Of a stretch of DNA of 64,000 nt, positions 9,746 through 17,911 are shown piece by piece. Source of the stretch: Chitinophaga jiangningensis (lineage in GTDB: Bacteria > Bacteroidota > Bacteroidia > Chitinophagales > Chitinophagaceae); contig NZ_FRBL01000002.1 of the NCBI RefSeq assembly GCF_900142605.1, positions 1 through 64,000 of the forward strand. The letters run 5' to 3'. The notes beneath the pieces are model-generated. The model did not search any database, was not told where the DNA came from, and saw nothing but the letters and a program-made list of their open reading frames with translations. A program made the translations under genes and the position numbers. Each line of letters begins with the position of its first letter. Positions within the stretch are counted from its first letter, which is position 1.

Positions 9746-9770
9746 AAAATCCGCCTTCGGCGGATTTTTT
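9746..9770 (+). terminator. Rho-independent terminator of msrB
   Basis: A perfect 10-bp stem AAAATCCGCC/GGCGGATTTT with loop TTC is followed by further T residues, 8 bp after the msrB stop codon. Confidence 0.9.
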
Positions 9771-9780
9771 ATGCGATCAT

Positions 9781-9993
9781 TTTTTCACGCAGAGCAGCAA
9801 AGCAGGTAAGCAGCTAAGACTTGTGTTTTGTTGTTTAAAAAAGTATTCTCACGCCGAAGGCGTGAGAATACTTTTTTAGGGGCAGGACAAAGGCCTGCCC
9901 TAAAAAAGTTAAAGGAACAAAAAATCATCCTTTGCTGCTTACCTGCTTTGCTGCTCTGCGTGAAAAAAGACCGCAGGGGCCGTAGGCCCCTAC
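9781..9993. repeat. Nested palindrome cluster (34-bp inverted repeat enclosing hairpins)
   Basis: A perfect 34-bp inverted repeat (9781-9814 against 9934-9967) encloses a perfect 20-bp stem (9836-9855/9859-9878, loop GAA). It also encloses a bulged hairpin (9872-9886/9894-9907). A further 7-bp hairpin with a three-base loop follows at 9975-9991. Short open frames across the cluster are simply palindrome translations. The layout resembles a miniature inverted-repeat element or stacked palindromic repeats. No transposase is present. The rest of 9738-10205 shows no gene. Confidence 0.8.
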
Positions 9994-10205
9994 TTCTGTT
10001 AAAAAAGCCCCACAGCATTACCCAATTTGTGTAGCCCCTCACCCAAATTTAAGGCTGGTCTCAAATCGCAACCAGGCACAGAAGCATCGCCCGCAACTAC
10101 CCTATTATCAAGCAGTTCAGCCTGTTTAATCCCGCATTTTCCCCGATGGTATGCTAATTGTTTTATGGCGGATAACAATCTTTATTTAAAACCAAAACTT
10201 ACATT

Positions 10206-10583
10206 ATGAAATCTATGCTCAAATTCATCGGGGTGTTACTGTTAACTGCATTTGTGTTCGCTTCCTGTAGCAAAGACACCGACCCAGCCGATGTAGACGT
10301 GTTTGCCGGTACCTTCAAAGGTAAAATCAGTTATGTTGATTCTGAACAAAACCTCAGCACTGATGCAGGTAGTGTGTTTGTAACAAAGGTTGGTTCCCGT
10401 TATGACTTCAGATTTTCAGATGGCCTGCCTGACCTCACTGGCGTGGAGTTTGAAAAGAAAGATGATAACACCATGGTAAACGTTGGTTCCGCTGGAACTG
10501 GTTTAATTACCATCAATAAAGATAAACTCGTGATTGGCTATACGAAAGATGGCAGAACGTGGACAGCTGATTGTGGCAGGTAA
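10206..10583 (+). CDS. Small exported lipoprotein of unknown function
   Basis: The 125-residue protein has a lipoprotein signal (LLTAFVFASCSKD, Cys near residue 21), then a mature domain of about 100 residues predicted to be mostly beta strand (FAGTFKGKISYVDSEQN). The composition is ordinary for a secreted Bacteroidota lipoprotein, and no family is recognised. It stands alone, with its own terminator downstream. Confidence 0.75.
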   Translation: MKSMLKFIGVLLLTAFVFASCSKDTDPADVDVFAGTFKGKISYVDSEQNLSTDAGSVFVTKVGSRYDFRFSDGLPDLTGVEFEKKDDNTMVNVGSAGTGLITINKDKLVIGYTKDGRTWTADCGR

Positions 10584-10617
10584 TTAAGGCTACTCTCACT
10601 CAACATATATTACAAAA

Positions 10618-10648
10618 AAAATCGCCCACCGATGGTGGGCGATTTTTT
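10618..10648. terminator. Bidirectional terminator
   Basis: AAATCGCCCACC, loop GAT, GGTGGGCGATTT forms a perfect stem with T runs on the plus side and A runs before it. It separates the convergent genes at 10206-10583 and 10666-11820. Confidence 0.9.
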
Positions 10649-10665
10649 GTATTTAATCAGCACCT

Positions 10666-11820
10666 TTATGATGGAACACCAACAGGAGCAGGCGTTTTAG
10701 AAACCGGCATCAGCTTTTGCTGCAGCCATTTCCGTACCGGCTCATCATAATATTTTAAACACACCCATGCAATTACTACTGCACTTACAAAAGTTAGTAT
10801 CGCATAAGGCGCCGCTTCTGTAAGCGTAATCCCTTTATGTTTGCTTACCCAGCCAGTGTAAGTATAAATTAGTGGGTAATGAGAGATATAAATCGGATAG
10901 GAAATATCGCCGAGGAACTTGCATATGCCTGTCGCGGCTTTGCCCTCCAGCACGCCACTGGCGCCGAGAAAGACAATCAGCGGAAACACCAGGATAATAG
11001 TAATACTTTCATATATCCCATTGGCCCACATATTTTCTGCGCCGCCGATGCGTGGCATTCCCAGCACGGTAAGCAGAATCAATGAACACCAGAGAAAAGC
11101 ATTTTTTATTTGTACCAGCTTCACCGTGCGGAACAATAATAAGCCGGCAAAAAACGGAAACAGCAAACGGATAAAACCGATCTTCAGCTGTTGCACACTA
11201 AGCGTCCAGCCGCCAATCATTTCACCCCGCTCGCTGGTTATGGCATAGCATGCCAGCCAGATGCCACAAACCGCCACCAACACTGCCAACGCCGCTTTAG
11301 ATAATTTTCGTATACCCGCTGCATACAGGAAGTTACCGATGTATTCAAAAAACAGCGACCACGCCGGGCCGTTCAGGGGATGCATCTCATTCCAGCCACG
11401 TACATCCATACTGATCGTAACAGGCAACATGGTAGCACCAATAACCATTATCACCAGCAGGTACCATACCGGCACCTCATGAATTTTTGGCCATATAGGC
11501 GAATCCTGGAAATAAAAGAAAATAGCCCCTATCACAGACCCCATGACCACCATGGGTTGCAGGCGAATGAGCCGGCGTTTGAAAAAGCCTCCCATCGTCA
11601 TTTTACCCCATCGATCGTCGTAGGCATAGCCAATTACGAAACCCGATAACAGGAAAAAGAAGTCCACAGCCAGGTAACCGTGGTTGATCATCAGATCGAG
11701 ACTACTGGTGGCATGCGCCTCCAGGATGTGGAAGATTACCACGGTAAGGGCTGCTACACCACGAAGGCCATCCAGAATAGGAAAGTGCGGTTTGGACGGT
11801 AATGTACCGGATTTATTCAT
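10666..11820 (-). CDS. Acyltransferase 3 family membrane protein (OafA-like)
   Basis: From the ATG at 11820 the protein has 384 residues. The upstream in-frame extension to 11865 would add an unlikely leader. The N-terminal motif FPILDGLRGVAALTVVIFH and FFLLSGFVIGYAYDDRWG are the hallmark of Acyl_transf_3, whose conserved His lies in the first membrane helix. About ten membrane segments are visible. These enzymes O-acylate polysaccharides, lipids or exported small molecules at the inner membrane. The acceptor is unknown, and no polysaccharide genes lie beside it. Confidence 0.88.
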   Translation of the reverse strand: MNKSGTLPSKPHFPILDGLRGVAALTVVIFHILEAHATSSLDLMINHGYLAVDFFFLLSGFVIGYAYDDRWGKMTMGGFFKRRLIRLQPMVVMGSVIGAIFFYFQDSPIWPKIHEVPVWYLLVIMVIGATMLPVTISMDVRGWNEMHPLNGPAWSLFFEYIGNFLYAAGIRKLSKAALAVLVAVCGIWLACYAITSERGEMIGGWTLSVQQLKIGFIRLLFPFFAGLLLFRTVKLVQIKNAFLWCSLILLTVLGMPRIGGAENMWANGIYESITIILVFPLIVFLGASGVLEGKAATGICKFLGDISYPIYISHYPLIYTYTGWVSKHKGITLTEAAPYAILTFVSAVVIAWVCLKYYDEPVRKWLQQKLMPVSKTPAPVGVPS

Positions 11821-12039
11821 AACAGTTTGTTTGGAATATGGGCAAAAGATAATATTCCAAATCATTACTGTTATATATTTTTTTACCGGCGGTAATGGAG
11901 CGCCCGGAAGGCGGCAGGTAATTGCAGCGCCGCTTCCGGGCTACTACCAGGTTAGAGAAAGGCCACCTCGCCGGTCAACATTGTTCAGCTGCTTTATGGA
12001 AATTGGCGGCTACCGCATCTTGCTAAGAAACCCATATTC
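11821..12039. other. Divergent intergenic region
   Basis: The region lies between the divergent genes at 10666-11820 and 12040-12807, and should hold both promoters. An imperfect GC-rich palindrome lies at about 11901-11942 (GCCCGGAAGGCGG and its near complement CCGCTTCCGGGC). No confident -7 element is seen. Confidence 0.4.
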
Positions 12040-12807
12040 ATGAAACTACTTTTCATCCTACTGTTACCACTTACCTCCTTTGCCCAAACAGTGGGTAATA
12101 TTCCAGCGCCCGCCGGGTTTGAGCGCGCCGCTGTCAGCAACGGTTCCTTTGGCCAATGGTTGCGTACCATCTCCCTAAAACAACACAATACGGTATACCT
12201 GTATAACGGACAGCTCAAGCAAAACCAGGAGGCACAGGCCGCTGTGCTGGATATTAGCGTGGGTAAAAAGGATCTGCAGCAATGTGCGGATGCTGTGATG
12301 CGACTGCGGGCAGAGTGGTTATATGCGCATGAGCAGTATAACCGGATTGCATTTCATGCAACGGATGGCACCTTGCTCGACTATGCCGCATGGCAGCGGG
12401 GATGCAGGTTTCAGCTGAAAAATCAGCGCCTGGCAAAAGTATGCAATCAGGAAAAAGGTAACAGCAGAACCTTGTTTCAGGCCTACCTGGAACTTGTTTT
12501 CAGCTATGCAGGTACCACTTCTTTAGAGAGAGAACTGGTACCTGCTGCCGGCAGCCCCATACAGCCGGGCGATGTTTTTATCCAGGGAGGATCACCGGGC
12601 CACGCGGTAATCGTGATGGATGTGATTACCAACCGTACGGGGAAAAAGAAATTTATGCTGGCGCAGAGCTATATGCCTGCGCAGGATATTCATATTTTAA
12701 AAAATCCGGCTGATGGCAGTTGCTGGTACAATGAAGATTTTGGCAACCTGCTTCGCACGCCGGAATGGACTTTTAACGGCAATGCCCTGCATCACTGGCC
12801 GGATTAG
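12040..12807 (+). CDS. DUF4846 family exported protein
   Basis: The 255-residue protein has a signal peptide (LLFILLLPLTSFAQ, residues 1-16). The pattern PAGFERAAVSNGSFGQWLR, then VYLYNGQLKQNQEAQAAVLD and the C-terminal GDVFIQGGSPGHAVIVMDV fits DUF4846, a family of secreted proteins. Its C-terminal half, with a Gly-Ser-Pro-Gly-His-Ala motif, recalls cysteine-peptidase-like or NlpC-like folds, but no catalytic assignment can be made. It ends 3 bp before the convergent SDR gene. Confidence 0.8.
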   Translation: MKLLFILLLPLTSFAQTVGNIPAPAGFERAAVSNGSFGQWLRTISLKQHNTVYLYNGQLKQNQEAQAAVLDISVGKKDLQQCADAVMRLRAEWLYAHEQYNRIAFHATDGTLLDYAAWQRGCRFQLKNQRLAKVCNQEKGNSRTLFQAYLELVFSYAGTTSLERELVPAAGSPIQPGDVFIQGGSPGHAVIVMDVITNRTGKKKFMLAQSYMPAQDIHILKNPADGSCWYNEDFGNLLRTPEWTFNGNALHHWPD

Positions 12808-12810
12808 AGC

Positions 12811-13614
12811 TTATACTCCGCTGAAAACGGAAAAGCCACCGTCCACATTTACGATTGCGCCGGTAACAAAGCGCGACTCATCACTGAGCAGCCATACCAG
12901 TGCGCCGTTCAGCTCCTGCGCCTCACCGAAACGCTTATACGGCGTATTTTTCAGTACGAGGTTTCCTCTTTCGGTGTAGGAACCATCCGGGTTGGTGAGC
13001 AATGCACGGTTTTGCTCCGTCAGGAAGAAGCCGGGCGCAATGGCGTTCATGCGCAATTTATCGCCAAAACGATTGGCCATTTCTACCGCGAACCATTGTG
13101 TATAGCAATCAATGGCGGCCTTGCCCAAACTATAACCCATCACCTTGGTGATTACACGTTTGGCACTCATGGAAGAGATGTTGACGATGCTGCCACCGCC
13201 GCCGGCAGCAATCTGCCGGCCGAAGATCTGCGTAGGCAGCACCGTTCCCCAGAGGTTCAGGTCCATGGCGCGACGCATGCCGTTCATATCCAGCGAAAAA
13301 ATATCCTGGTCCGGTTGCAGGATAGCTTCCGGAATATTGCCGCCGGCGGCGTTTACCAGCCCGTCGATGCGGCCGAAATGTTGCGTGATTTTTTCGCATG
13401 CTGCCACCAGGTCCGCTTCACTGAGTACATCCGCCTGCACGGCAAGGGCGCTGCCGCCGTCCTGGTTGATTTGCGCCGCTCTTCCTTCGGCAACCCCTAT
13501 ATTACGCCCCAGGATGGCCACTTTACCGCCTGCACGATGGATGCCTTCTACAAATGACTTTCCTAAAATACCGGTACCACCTGTGACAACTATTACTTTT
13601 CCGTTGAGATTCAT
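12811..13614 (-). CDS. uxuB: SDR-family D-mannonate oxidoreductase (fructuronate reductase)
   Basis: The 267-residue short-chain dehydrogenase has a cofactor loop TGGTGILGKSF, the NAAGGN motif, and catalytic Tyr161-x3-Lys165 (YSLGK). It interconverts D-fructuronate and D-mannonate in hexuronate breakdown. The assignment relies on its place 19 bp after uxuA. The family is an SDR as in Bacillus, not the long-chain enzyme of E. coli, so the symbol is by function. The C-terminus (VTGAIVNVDGGFSVFSGV) is complete. Confidence 0.85.
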   Translation of the reverse strand: MNLNGKVIVVTGGTGILGKSFVEGIHRAGGKVAILGRNIGVAEGRAAQINQDGGSALAVQADVLSEADLVAACEKITQHFGRIDGLVNAAGGNIPEAILQPDQDIFSLDMNGMRRAMDLNLWGTVLPTQIFGRQIAAGGGGSIVNISSMSAKRVITKVMGYSLGKAAIDCYTQWFAVEMANRFGDKLRMNAIAPGFFLTEQNRALLTNPDGSYTERGNLVLKNTPYKRFGEAQELNGALVWLLSDESRFVTGAIVNVDGGFSVFSGV

Positions 13615-13633
13615 TTCTTATGTTTTTCTGAGA

Positions 13634-14833
13634 TTATTTTACTGTCTCCAGCATGCTTTTGATACCTTTTTCCAATCCGTTTAATTCTGCCAGGCCTTTC
13701 AGGCGGCCAATCAACGAATATCCCGGGTAAGTATTAAAATTAAAATCGGTCCATATCTTATGCCCATGATCCGGGCGCACGGGGATGGCAACGTCTGCAC
13801 GGCCCAGCTGCTGTCTGCTGCGCTGCTCCAGCACTACCTGCTTCATCACCTGCACCATATCGGTGCTGCCTTTGAGGTGCTCCGCTTCGTAAAAGCTGCC
13901 ATCCGCATCATGCTGCACGTTGCGTAAATGCAGGAAGTGGATATGGCTGCCGAGGCGGGCAATCATCCCCGGCAGATCGTTGTTGGGATTAGCTCCCAGC
14001 GATCCTGTACAAAAAGTAATACCGTTGGATGGGGACGGGTACATGTTGATCAGCTCTTTCAGATCCGCTTCGTTGCACACTACCCTTGGCAGGCCAAGAA
14101 TAGCAAAGGGCGGATCATCCGGGTGGATACACATTTTTACGCCCAGCCGTTCAGCTGCGGGGATGATGTTTCGCAGGAAGTAGGCGAGGTTTTCCTTCAG
14201 CTTCACTGCGTCGATGTCTTTATATCTCGCCAAATGTTCCTTAAACTCCGCGATGGTAAACACCTCATCCGTGCCTGGCAAACCTGCCAGGATGGTGCGG
14301 ATCAGCGTTTGCTTTTCTTCTTCGTTTAGTCCGTCCAGGTATTTTTTGGCAGATGCCTGCTCCGCCGGGGTAAAGTCGTCGAAAGCGGCTTTCCTTTCCA
14401 GGAGGTAGAGGTCAAACGCCATCAGGGCCGGGCGATGGAAACGGAGGGCCGACACACCGTTAGGCAGCCGGTAGTCCAGGTGCGTGCGGGTCCAGTCGAG
14501 CACCGGCATAAAGTTGTAGCACACGGTTTTAATGCCTGCTTCCGCCAGGTTGGTCAGCGTTTGGATGTAGTTGGCAATCATTTCCTCGCGCTGCGGACCT
14601 GCAATTTTAATGGACTCGTGCACATTCACACTTTCCACCACACTCCAGGTGAGGCCATGGGCTTCGATTTCCTGCTGGCGCTCGCGGATGGCCGGGAGTG
14701 TCCATACCTCACCGCAGGGGATATGGTGCAGCGCGGTTACTACGCCGCTAACGCCTGTCTGGCGTATGGCTGCCAGCGTTACGGGGTCTGAAGGGCCGAA
14801 CCAGCGCAGGGTTTGTTCAAGATCTTTGATCAT
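13634..14833 (-). CDS. uxuA: Mannonate dehydratase
   Basis: The 399-residue protein matches UxuA along its length. It starts with LEQTLRWFGPSDPVTLAAIR and carries GVSGVVTALHHIPCGEVW, KMCIHPDDPPFAILGLPR and the C-terminal RPDHGHKIWTD. It dehydrates D-mannonate to 2-keto-3-deoxygluconate. The His, Asp and Cys residues that bind Mn/Fe in the family lie in these motifs. It is the first gene of a two-gene operon under the LacI-family regulator at 14992-16002, with an operator palindrome 68 bp upstream. Confidence 0.96.
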   Translation of the reverse strand: MIKDLEQTLRWFGPSDPVTLAAIRQTGVSGVVTALHHIPCGEVWTLPAIRERQQEIEAHGLTWSVVESVNVHESIKIAGPQREEMIANYIQTLTNLAEAGIKTVCYNFMPVLDWTRTHLDYRLPNGVSALRFHRPALMAFDLYLLERKAAFDDFTPAEQASAKKYLDGLNEEEKQTLIRTILAGLPGTDEVFTIAEFKEHLARYKDIDAVKLKENLAYFLRNIIPAAERLGVKMCIHPDDPPFAILGLPRVVCNEADLKELINMYPSPSNGITFCTGSLGANPNNDLPGMIARLGSHIHFLHLRNVQHDADGSFYEAEHLKGSTDMVQVMKQVVLEQRSRQQLGRADVAIPVRPDHGHKIWTDFNFNTYPGYSLIGRLKGLAELNGLEKGIKSMLETVK

Positions 14834-14900
14834 GATAGTCTGATTTCAAAACAAGTAGCAACAATATTTTCAAAACGTGGCAATAAAAGTAGTAAAAAAT

Positions 14901-14914
14901 AACAATCGATTGTT
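14901..14914. promoter_or_regulatory. LacI-family operator O1
   Basis: AACAATCGATTGTT is a perfect 14-bp palindrome with the central CG typical of LacI/GalR operators. It lies 68 bp upstream of uxuA. It differs by one base from the second site at 14968-14981, and the two centres are 67 bp apart. Confidence 0.75.
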
Positions 14915-14960
14915 TTTATTTTAGGGAGATAATAACTGCCTCTTGGGACCATTAATAAAG

Positions 14961-14983
14961 TATATTTAACAACCGATTGTTAA
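14961..14983. promoter_or_regulatory. LacI-family operator O2 overlapping regulator promoter
   Basis: TTAACAA-CCGA-TTGTTAA (14966-14983) is an inverted repeat with 7-bp arms. It abuts TATATTTA (14961-14968), which is one base from the TAnnTTTG consensus. It lies just before the regulator ATG at 14992, implying autorepression. Confidence 0.7.
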
Positions 14984-14991
14984 TAATTCAC

Positions 14992-16002
14992 ATGAAGCAA
15001 AGGGAAACGACCATATACGATATTGCCGAAAGGCTGGGCCTGGCCGCATCTACCATCAGCAGGGGCCTGAAGGGGCATCATACGGTAAGTCAGCAAACGC
15101 AGCGCAGGATCATTGCCACGGCGGAGGCCATGGGTTACCGGTCCAACAGCATTGCGGCGAGCTTACGCACCAACAGCACCCAAACGATTGGGGTGATAGT
15201 GCCGCGGCTTGACAGCTACCTGATGTCGCAGATCATTGCCGGCATGGAGAAGGTTACCAGCGAAGCGGGTTACAACCTGCTGATCAGTCAGTCCCGCGAA
15301 ATGGCGGCTAACGAAGCCCGCAGCGTGCAATCCATGCTCAACAGCCGGGTGGACGCGCTGCTGGTATCCCTTGCGGAGCATACGGACGACCTTGCACATT
15401 TTGAGGCCTGCAGGGCCAAAGGTGTACCGCTGGTTTTTTTCGACCGTGTGCCGGCCGATATGGATCAGCTCTGCATCACTATCAACAACGAAATGGCGGG
15501 CTACCAGGCCACGCGCCACCTGCTGGACCAGGGCGCGCGGCAGATCATGTTTATATCCGGCAGCCTCCGGAGAAACGTTTATGAACAACGGCTGGCAGGC
15601 TACAAAAGAGCACTGACATCTGCCAAAATAAAATTCAACCCTGAGCATATTATTATCAACGACCTCACCGAGGAAGCAGGCATACGTGCCGCGCGGGCAG
15701 TGGTGAGCCAGCACGCCGATGGCGTGGTAGTGACCAACGATATCTGCGCAGCCGCCTGCATGAACGAAGTGCAACGCCTTGGCCGCCGCGTACCGCAACA
15801 GGTAAAGTTTACCGGCTTCAATAACGACATAATTTCCCGACAGGTAACACCTGCCCTTACTACTATTAATTATCCGGGGATTGAAATGGGGGAAGTGGCT
15901 GCAAGGCATGTGCTGGCGCACCTGAAAGGGAACGTGGATATTTCGCAGTTGGAGAATATTGTGATAAAGTCGAGTTTGATTATACGGGAGTCGTCTTTAT
16001 AA
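14992..16002 (+). CDS. LacI/GalR-family transcriptional repressor of uxu genes
   Basis: From the ATG at 14992 the protein has 336 residues. An upstream TTG at 14977 lies inside the operator and is unlikely to be used. The N-terminal helix-turn-helix is typical (TIYDIAERLGLAASTISRGL, then the hinge YRSNSIAASLRTN). The periplasmic-binding-protein-like ligand domain runs from IGVIVPRLDSYLMSQII to the end. It is divergent from uxuA-uxuB and flanked by two near-identical palindromes, so it probably represses both and is released by a hexuronate intermediate. Confidence 0.92.
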   Translation: MKQRETTIYDIAERLGLAASTISRGLKGHHTVSQQTQRRIIATAEAMGYRSNSIAASLRTNSTQTIGVIVPRLDSYLMSQIIAGMEKVTSEAGYNLLISQSREMAANEARSVQSMLNSRVDALLVSLAEHTDDLAHFEACRAKGVPLVFFDRVPADMDQLCITINNEMAGYQATRHLLDQGARQIMFISGSLRRNVYEQRLAGYKRALTSAKIKFNPEHIIINDLTEEAGIRAARAVVSQHADGVVVTNDICAAACMNEVQRLGRRVPQQVKFTGFNNDIISRQVTPALTTINYPGIEMGEVAARHVLAHLKGNVDISQLENIVIKSSLIIRESSL

Positions 16003-16069
16003 CCCATTGGTTGTCGCCGAAGGCGACAACCAATGGGGGGCCTGCGAGCCGCAGGCTCGCAGGCCCCCC
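16003..16069. repeat. Two overlapping 16-bp hairpins with three-base loops
   Basis: The first stem is 16003-16018/16022-16037 with loop GAA. The second is 16035-16050/16054-16069 with loop GCA. Both stems are perfect and they share three G bases. The first begins one base after the regulator stop and may terminate it, but no T run follows. The design matches other hairpins in this window (9836-9878 and 25920-25944). Confidence 0.85.
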
Positions 16070-16194
16070 ATTTTCGAGTATTAACTAATATTTAATATTA
16101 CCATTTAACTCAGCAGCAGTAACATCTGCATATAAACAAATACTATTTGAGGGGGTTACCACTTCAATTTATTTTTTTCATTTCAAACTTTTAC

Positions 16195-16202
16195 TATTTT
16201 TG
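16195..16202 (+). promoter_or_regulatory. Possible -7 element
   Basis: TATTTTTG fits TAnnTTTG and lies 8 bp before the ATG at 16211. No TTG is seen at the right distance upstream, and the transcript would be nearly leaderless, so support is weak. Confidence 0.3.
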
Positions 16203-16210
16203 GCCCCCAA

Positions 16211-16591
16211 ATGAGAGTGGCAATATTTTTCGCATGTTTATCTTTTTTTCTCTTCAAGGGAGATGACCGTGCCTATGCCGCCAGCCACCTGCATAGTTTT
16301 TGGAGTGTAACCCTCAAAAACCTCCAGCACAAACAACTCACTAAACTCAACGCCTCCATTATCCAGGATACCAGCCTCGAAGAAGAGGAGAAACTGATGA
16401 TGACAGATGACGTGGAGTCCGACAGCTGCAGTACTTTCCTTGCCAGGAAATACCGCATCATCGCCTGCTTTTACCTGTCACTTGCCAGCTTTTTTACAGA
16501 GCGGGATCTTCACAAGTGCTACCATACCCCACCGCCCGACTGGGGAGAACTTTCCAATATTTACATTACCCAACGGGTACTCAGAATCTGA
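16211..16591 (+). CDS. Small exported protein of unknown function
   Basis: The 126-residue protein has an N-terminal hydrophobic segment (MRVAIFFACLSFFLF) followed by an Ala-Tyr-Ala-Ala site that could be a signal peptidase site. It has an acidic stretch (SLEEEEKLMMTDDVESD), a second hydrophobic segment (IACFYLSLASFF) and the end PPPDWGELSNIYITQRVLRI. The Pro-Pro-Pro/Thr-Gln-Arg ending resembles small unassigned proteins in Bacteroidota. It precedes the efflux operon by 218 bp. No function is proposed. Confidence 0.6.
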   Translation: MRVAIFFACLSFFLFKGDDRAYAASHLHSFWSVTLKNLQHKQLTKLNASIIQDTSLEEEEKLMMTDDVESDSCSTFLARKYRIIACFYLSLASFFTERDLHKCYHTPPPDWGELSNIYITQRVLRI

Positions 16592-16809
16592 TATCAACCA
16601 GTAACCGGTTGCCAATGGTATGCCCCTGCCCATTGCAGGTCAGGCCAGCATGCTGCCCGGTAACCGTTTCCCACTCATTTTAAGTCACTGACGAGCCATT
16701 CGCGATAAATCCCATCAGGGTTTATCACGGTAAGGCCGGAGCCTGCGGTTCCTACCTTATCCAAACACGTAGTTGACCAAAATTTCGCCTTAATTACCCA
16801 TTTAATATC

Positions 16810-17892
16810 ATGAAGAAGATCGTCATGTTCACCGGCCTGCTGGGCGTTATATACGCCACCAGCTGCCAGCCCGCAAAAGAGGAAAAGGAAGAAACCGAAA
16901 AATATACGGTTACCAGTCCCATGGAAGTAGACACTTCCTTTACGAAAGAGTATGTTTCGCAGATCCGTTCTGTCAAAAACATCGAGATCCGCGCCCAGGA
17001 AAGAGGGTTCCTGCAAACCATTTATGTAGACGAAGGTCAGTACGTACATGCAGGTCAGGTGCTCTTTAAACTGATGCCAAACGCCTTCCAGGCCGAACTG
17101 CTGAAAGCAGAAGCCGAAGCCAAAGCCGCCACCATCGAACTGCAAAACACCAAAGCACTGGTGGAGAAAAACATCGTTTCCAAAAACGAGCAGGCAGTAG
17201 CACAGGCAAAGCTGGACCAGGCCAACGCAGAAGTATCACTGGCTAAGCTGCACCTCTCTTACACAGAAATCCGGGCACCGTTCGACGGTGTGATCGACCG
17301 CATCCCTAAAAAGATCGGTAGCGTGGTAGATGAGGGAGAACTCCTCACCAGCCTGTCGGACAATACCCAGATGTTTGCCTATTTCAACGTATCCGAACCG
17401 GAATACCTGGAATACCAAACGAATGTGAAAGGTCGCGGCAACAGTAAAGTAAGCCTGCTCCTGGCCAACAATCACCCCCTCGCTTACAAAGGTGATGTGG
17501 AAGTAATTGAAGGAGAATTCGACAACGAAACCGGCAACATCGCGTTCAGGGCCCGCTTCCCGAACCCCGATAAATTGCTGAAGAACGGAGAAACCGGTAA
17601 GGTGATGATGACCGTGCCTATGAGTCGCGCCATCATCATACCTCAAAAAGCCACCTACGAAATTCAGGACAAAAAGTATGTGTTTGTAGTGGACAAAAAC
17701 AATGAGGTAAAATCCCGCAACATCAACATCAGCGGCGAAATGCCAGACTTATACATCGTTGGAAACGGCCTTGCCATCACTGACAAAATTCTGCTTGACG
17801 GCGTTCAGAAAGTTAAAGACGACCAAAAGATCAACTACGATTTCAAAAAACCGGAAGAAGTGCTATCTCACCTGAAGTTAAAAGCTGAATAG
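16810..17892 (+). CDS. RND efflux periplasmic adaptor subunit (membrane fusion protein)
   Basis: The 360-residue lipoprotein (VIYATSCQPAKEE, Cys near residue 20) has the AcrA/MexA layout. A split biotinyl-lipoyl domain (RGFLQTIYVDEGQYVHAGQV and IRAPFDGVIDRIPKKIGSVV) encloses a helical hairpin (AELLKAEAEAKAATIELQNT). Beta-barrel and membrane-proximal domains follow. It links the inner-membrane pump encoded 19 bp downstream to the outer-membrane channel. The substrate class cannot be read from sequence. Confidence 0.94.
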   Translation: MKKIVMFTGLLGVIYATSCQPAKEEKEETEKYTVTSPMEVDTSFTKEYVSQIRSVKNIEIRAQERGFLQTIYVDEGQYVHAGQVLFKLMPNAFQAELLKAEAEAKAATIELQNTKALVEKNIVSKNEQAVAQAKLDQANAEVSLAKLHLSYTEIRAPFDGVIDRIPKKIGSVVDEGELLTSLSDNTQMFAYFNVSEPEYLEYQTNVKGRGNSKVSLLLANNHPLAYKGDVEVIEGEFDNETGNIAFRARFPNPDKLLKNGETGKVMMTVPMSRAIIIPQKATYEIQDKKYVFVVDKNNEVKSRNINISGEMPDLYIVGNGLAITDKILLDGVQKVKDDQKINYDFKKPEEVLSHLKLKAE

Positions 17893-17911
17893 CAGGCAAA
17901 GCCAACTAAGT

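Noticed and set aside
15163..15921. A 252-codon minus-strand frame opposite the LacI regulator
   Set aside because: It has no recognisable motif and its codon pattern mirrors the regulator reading frame.
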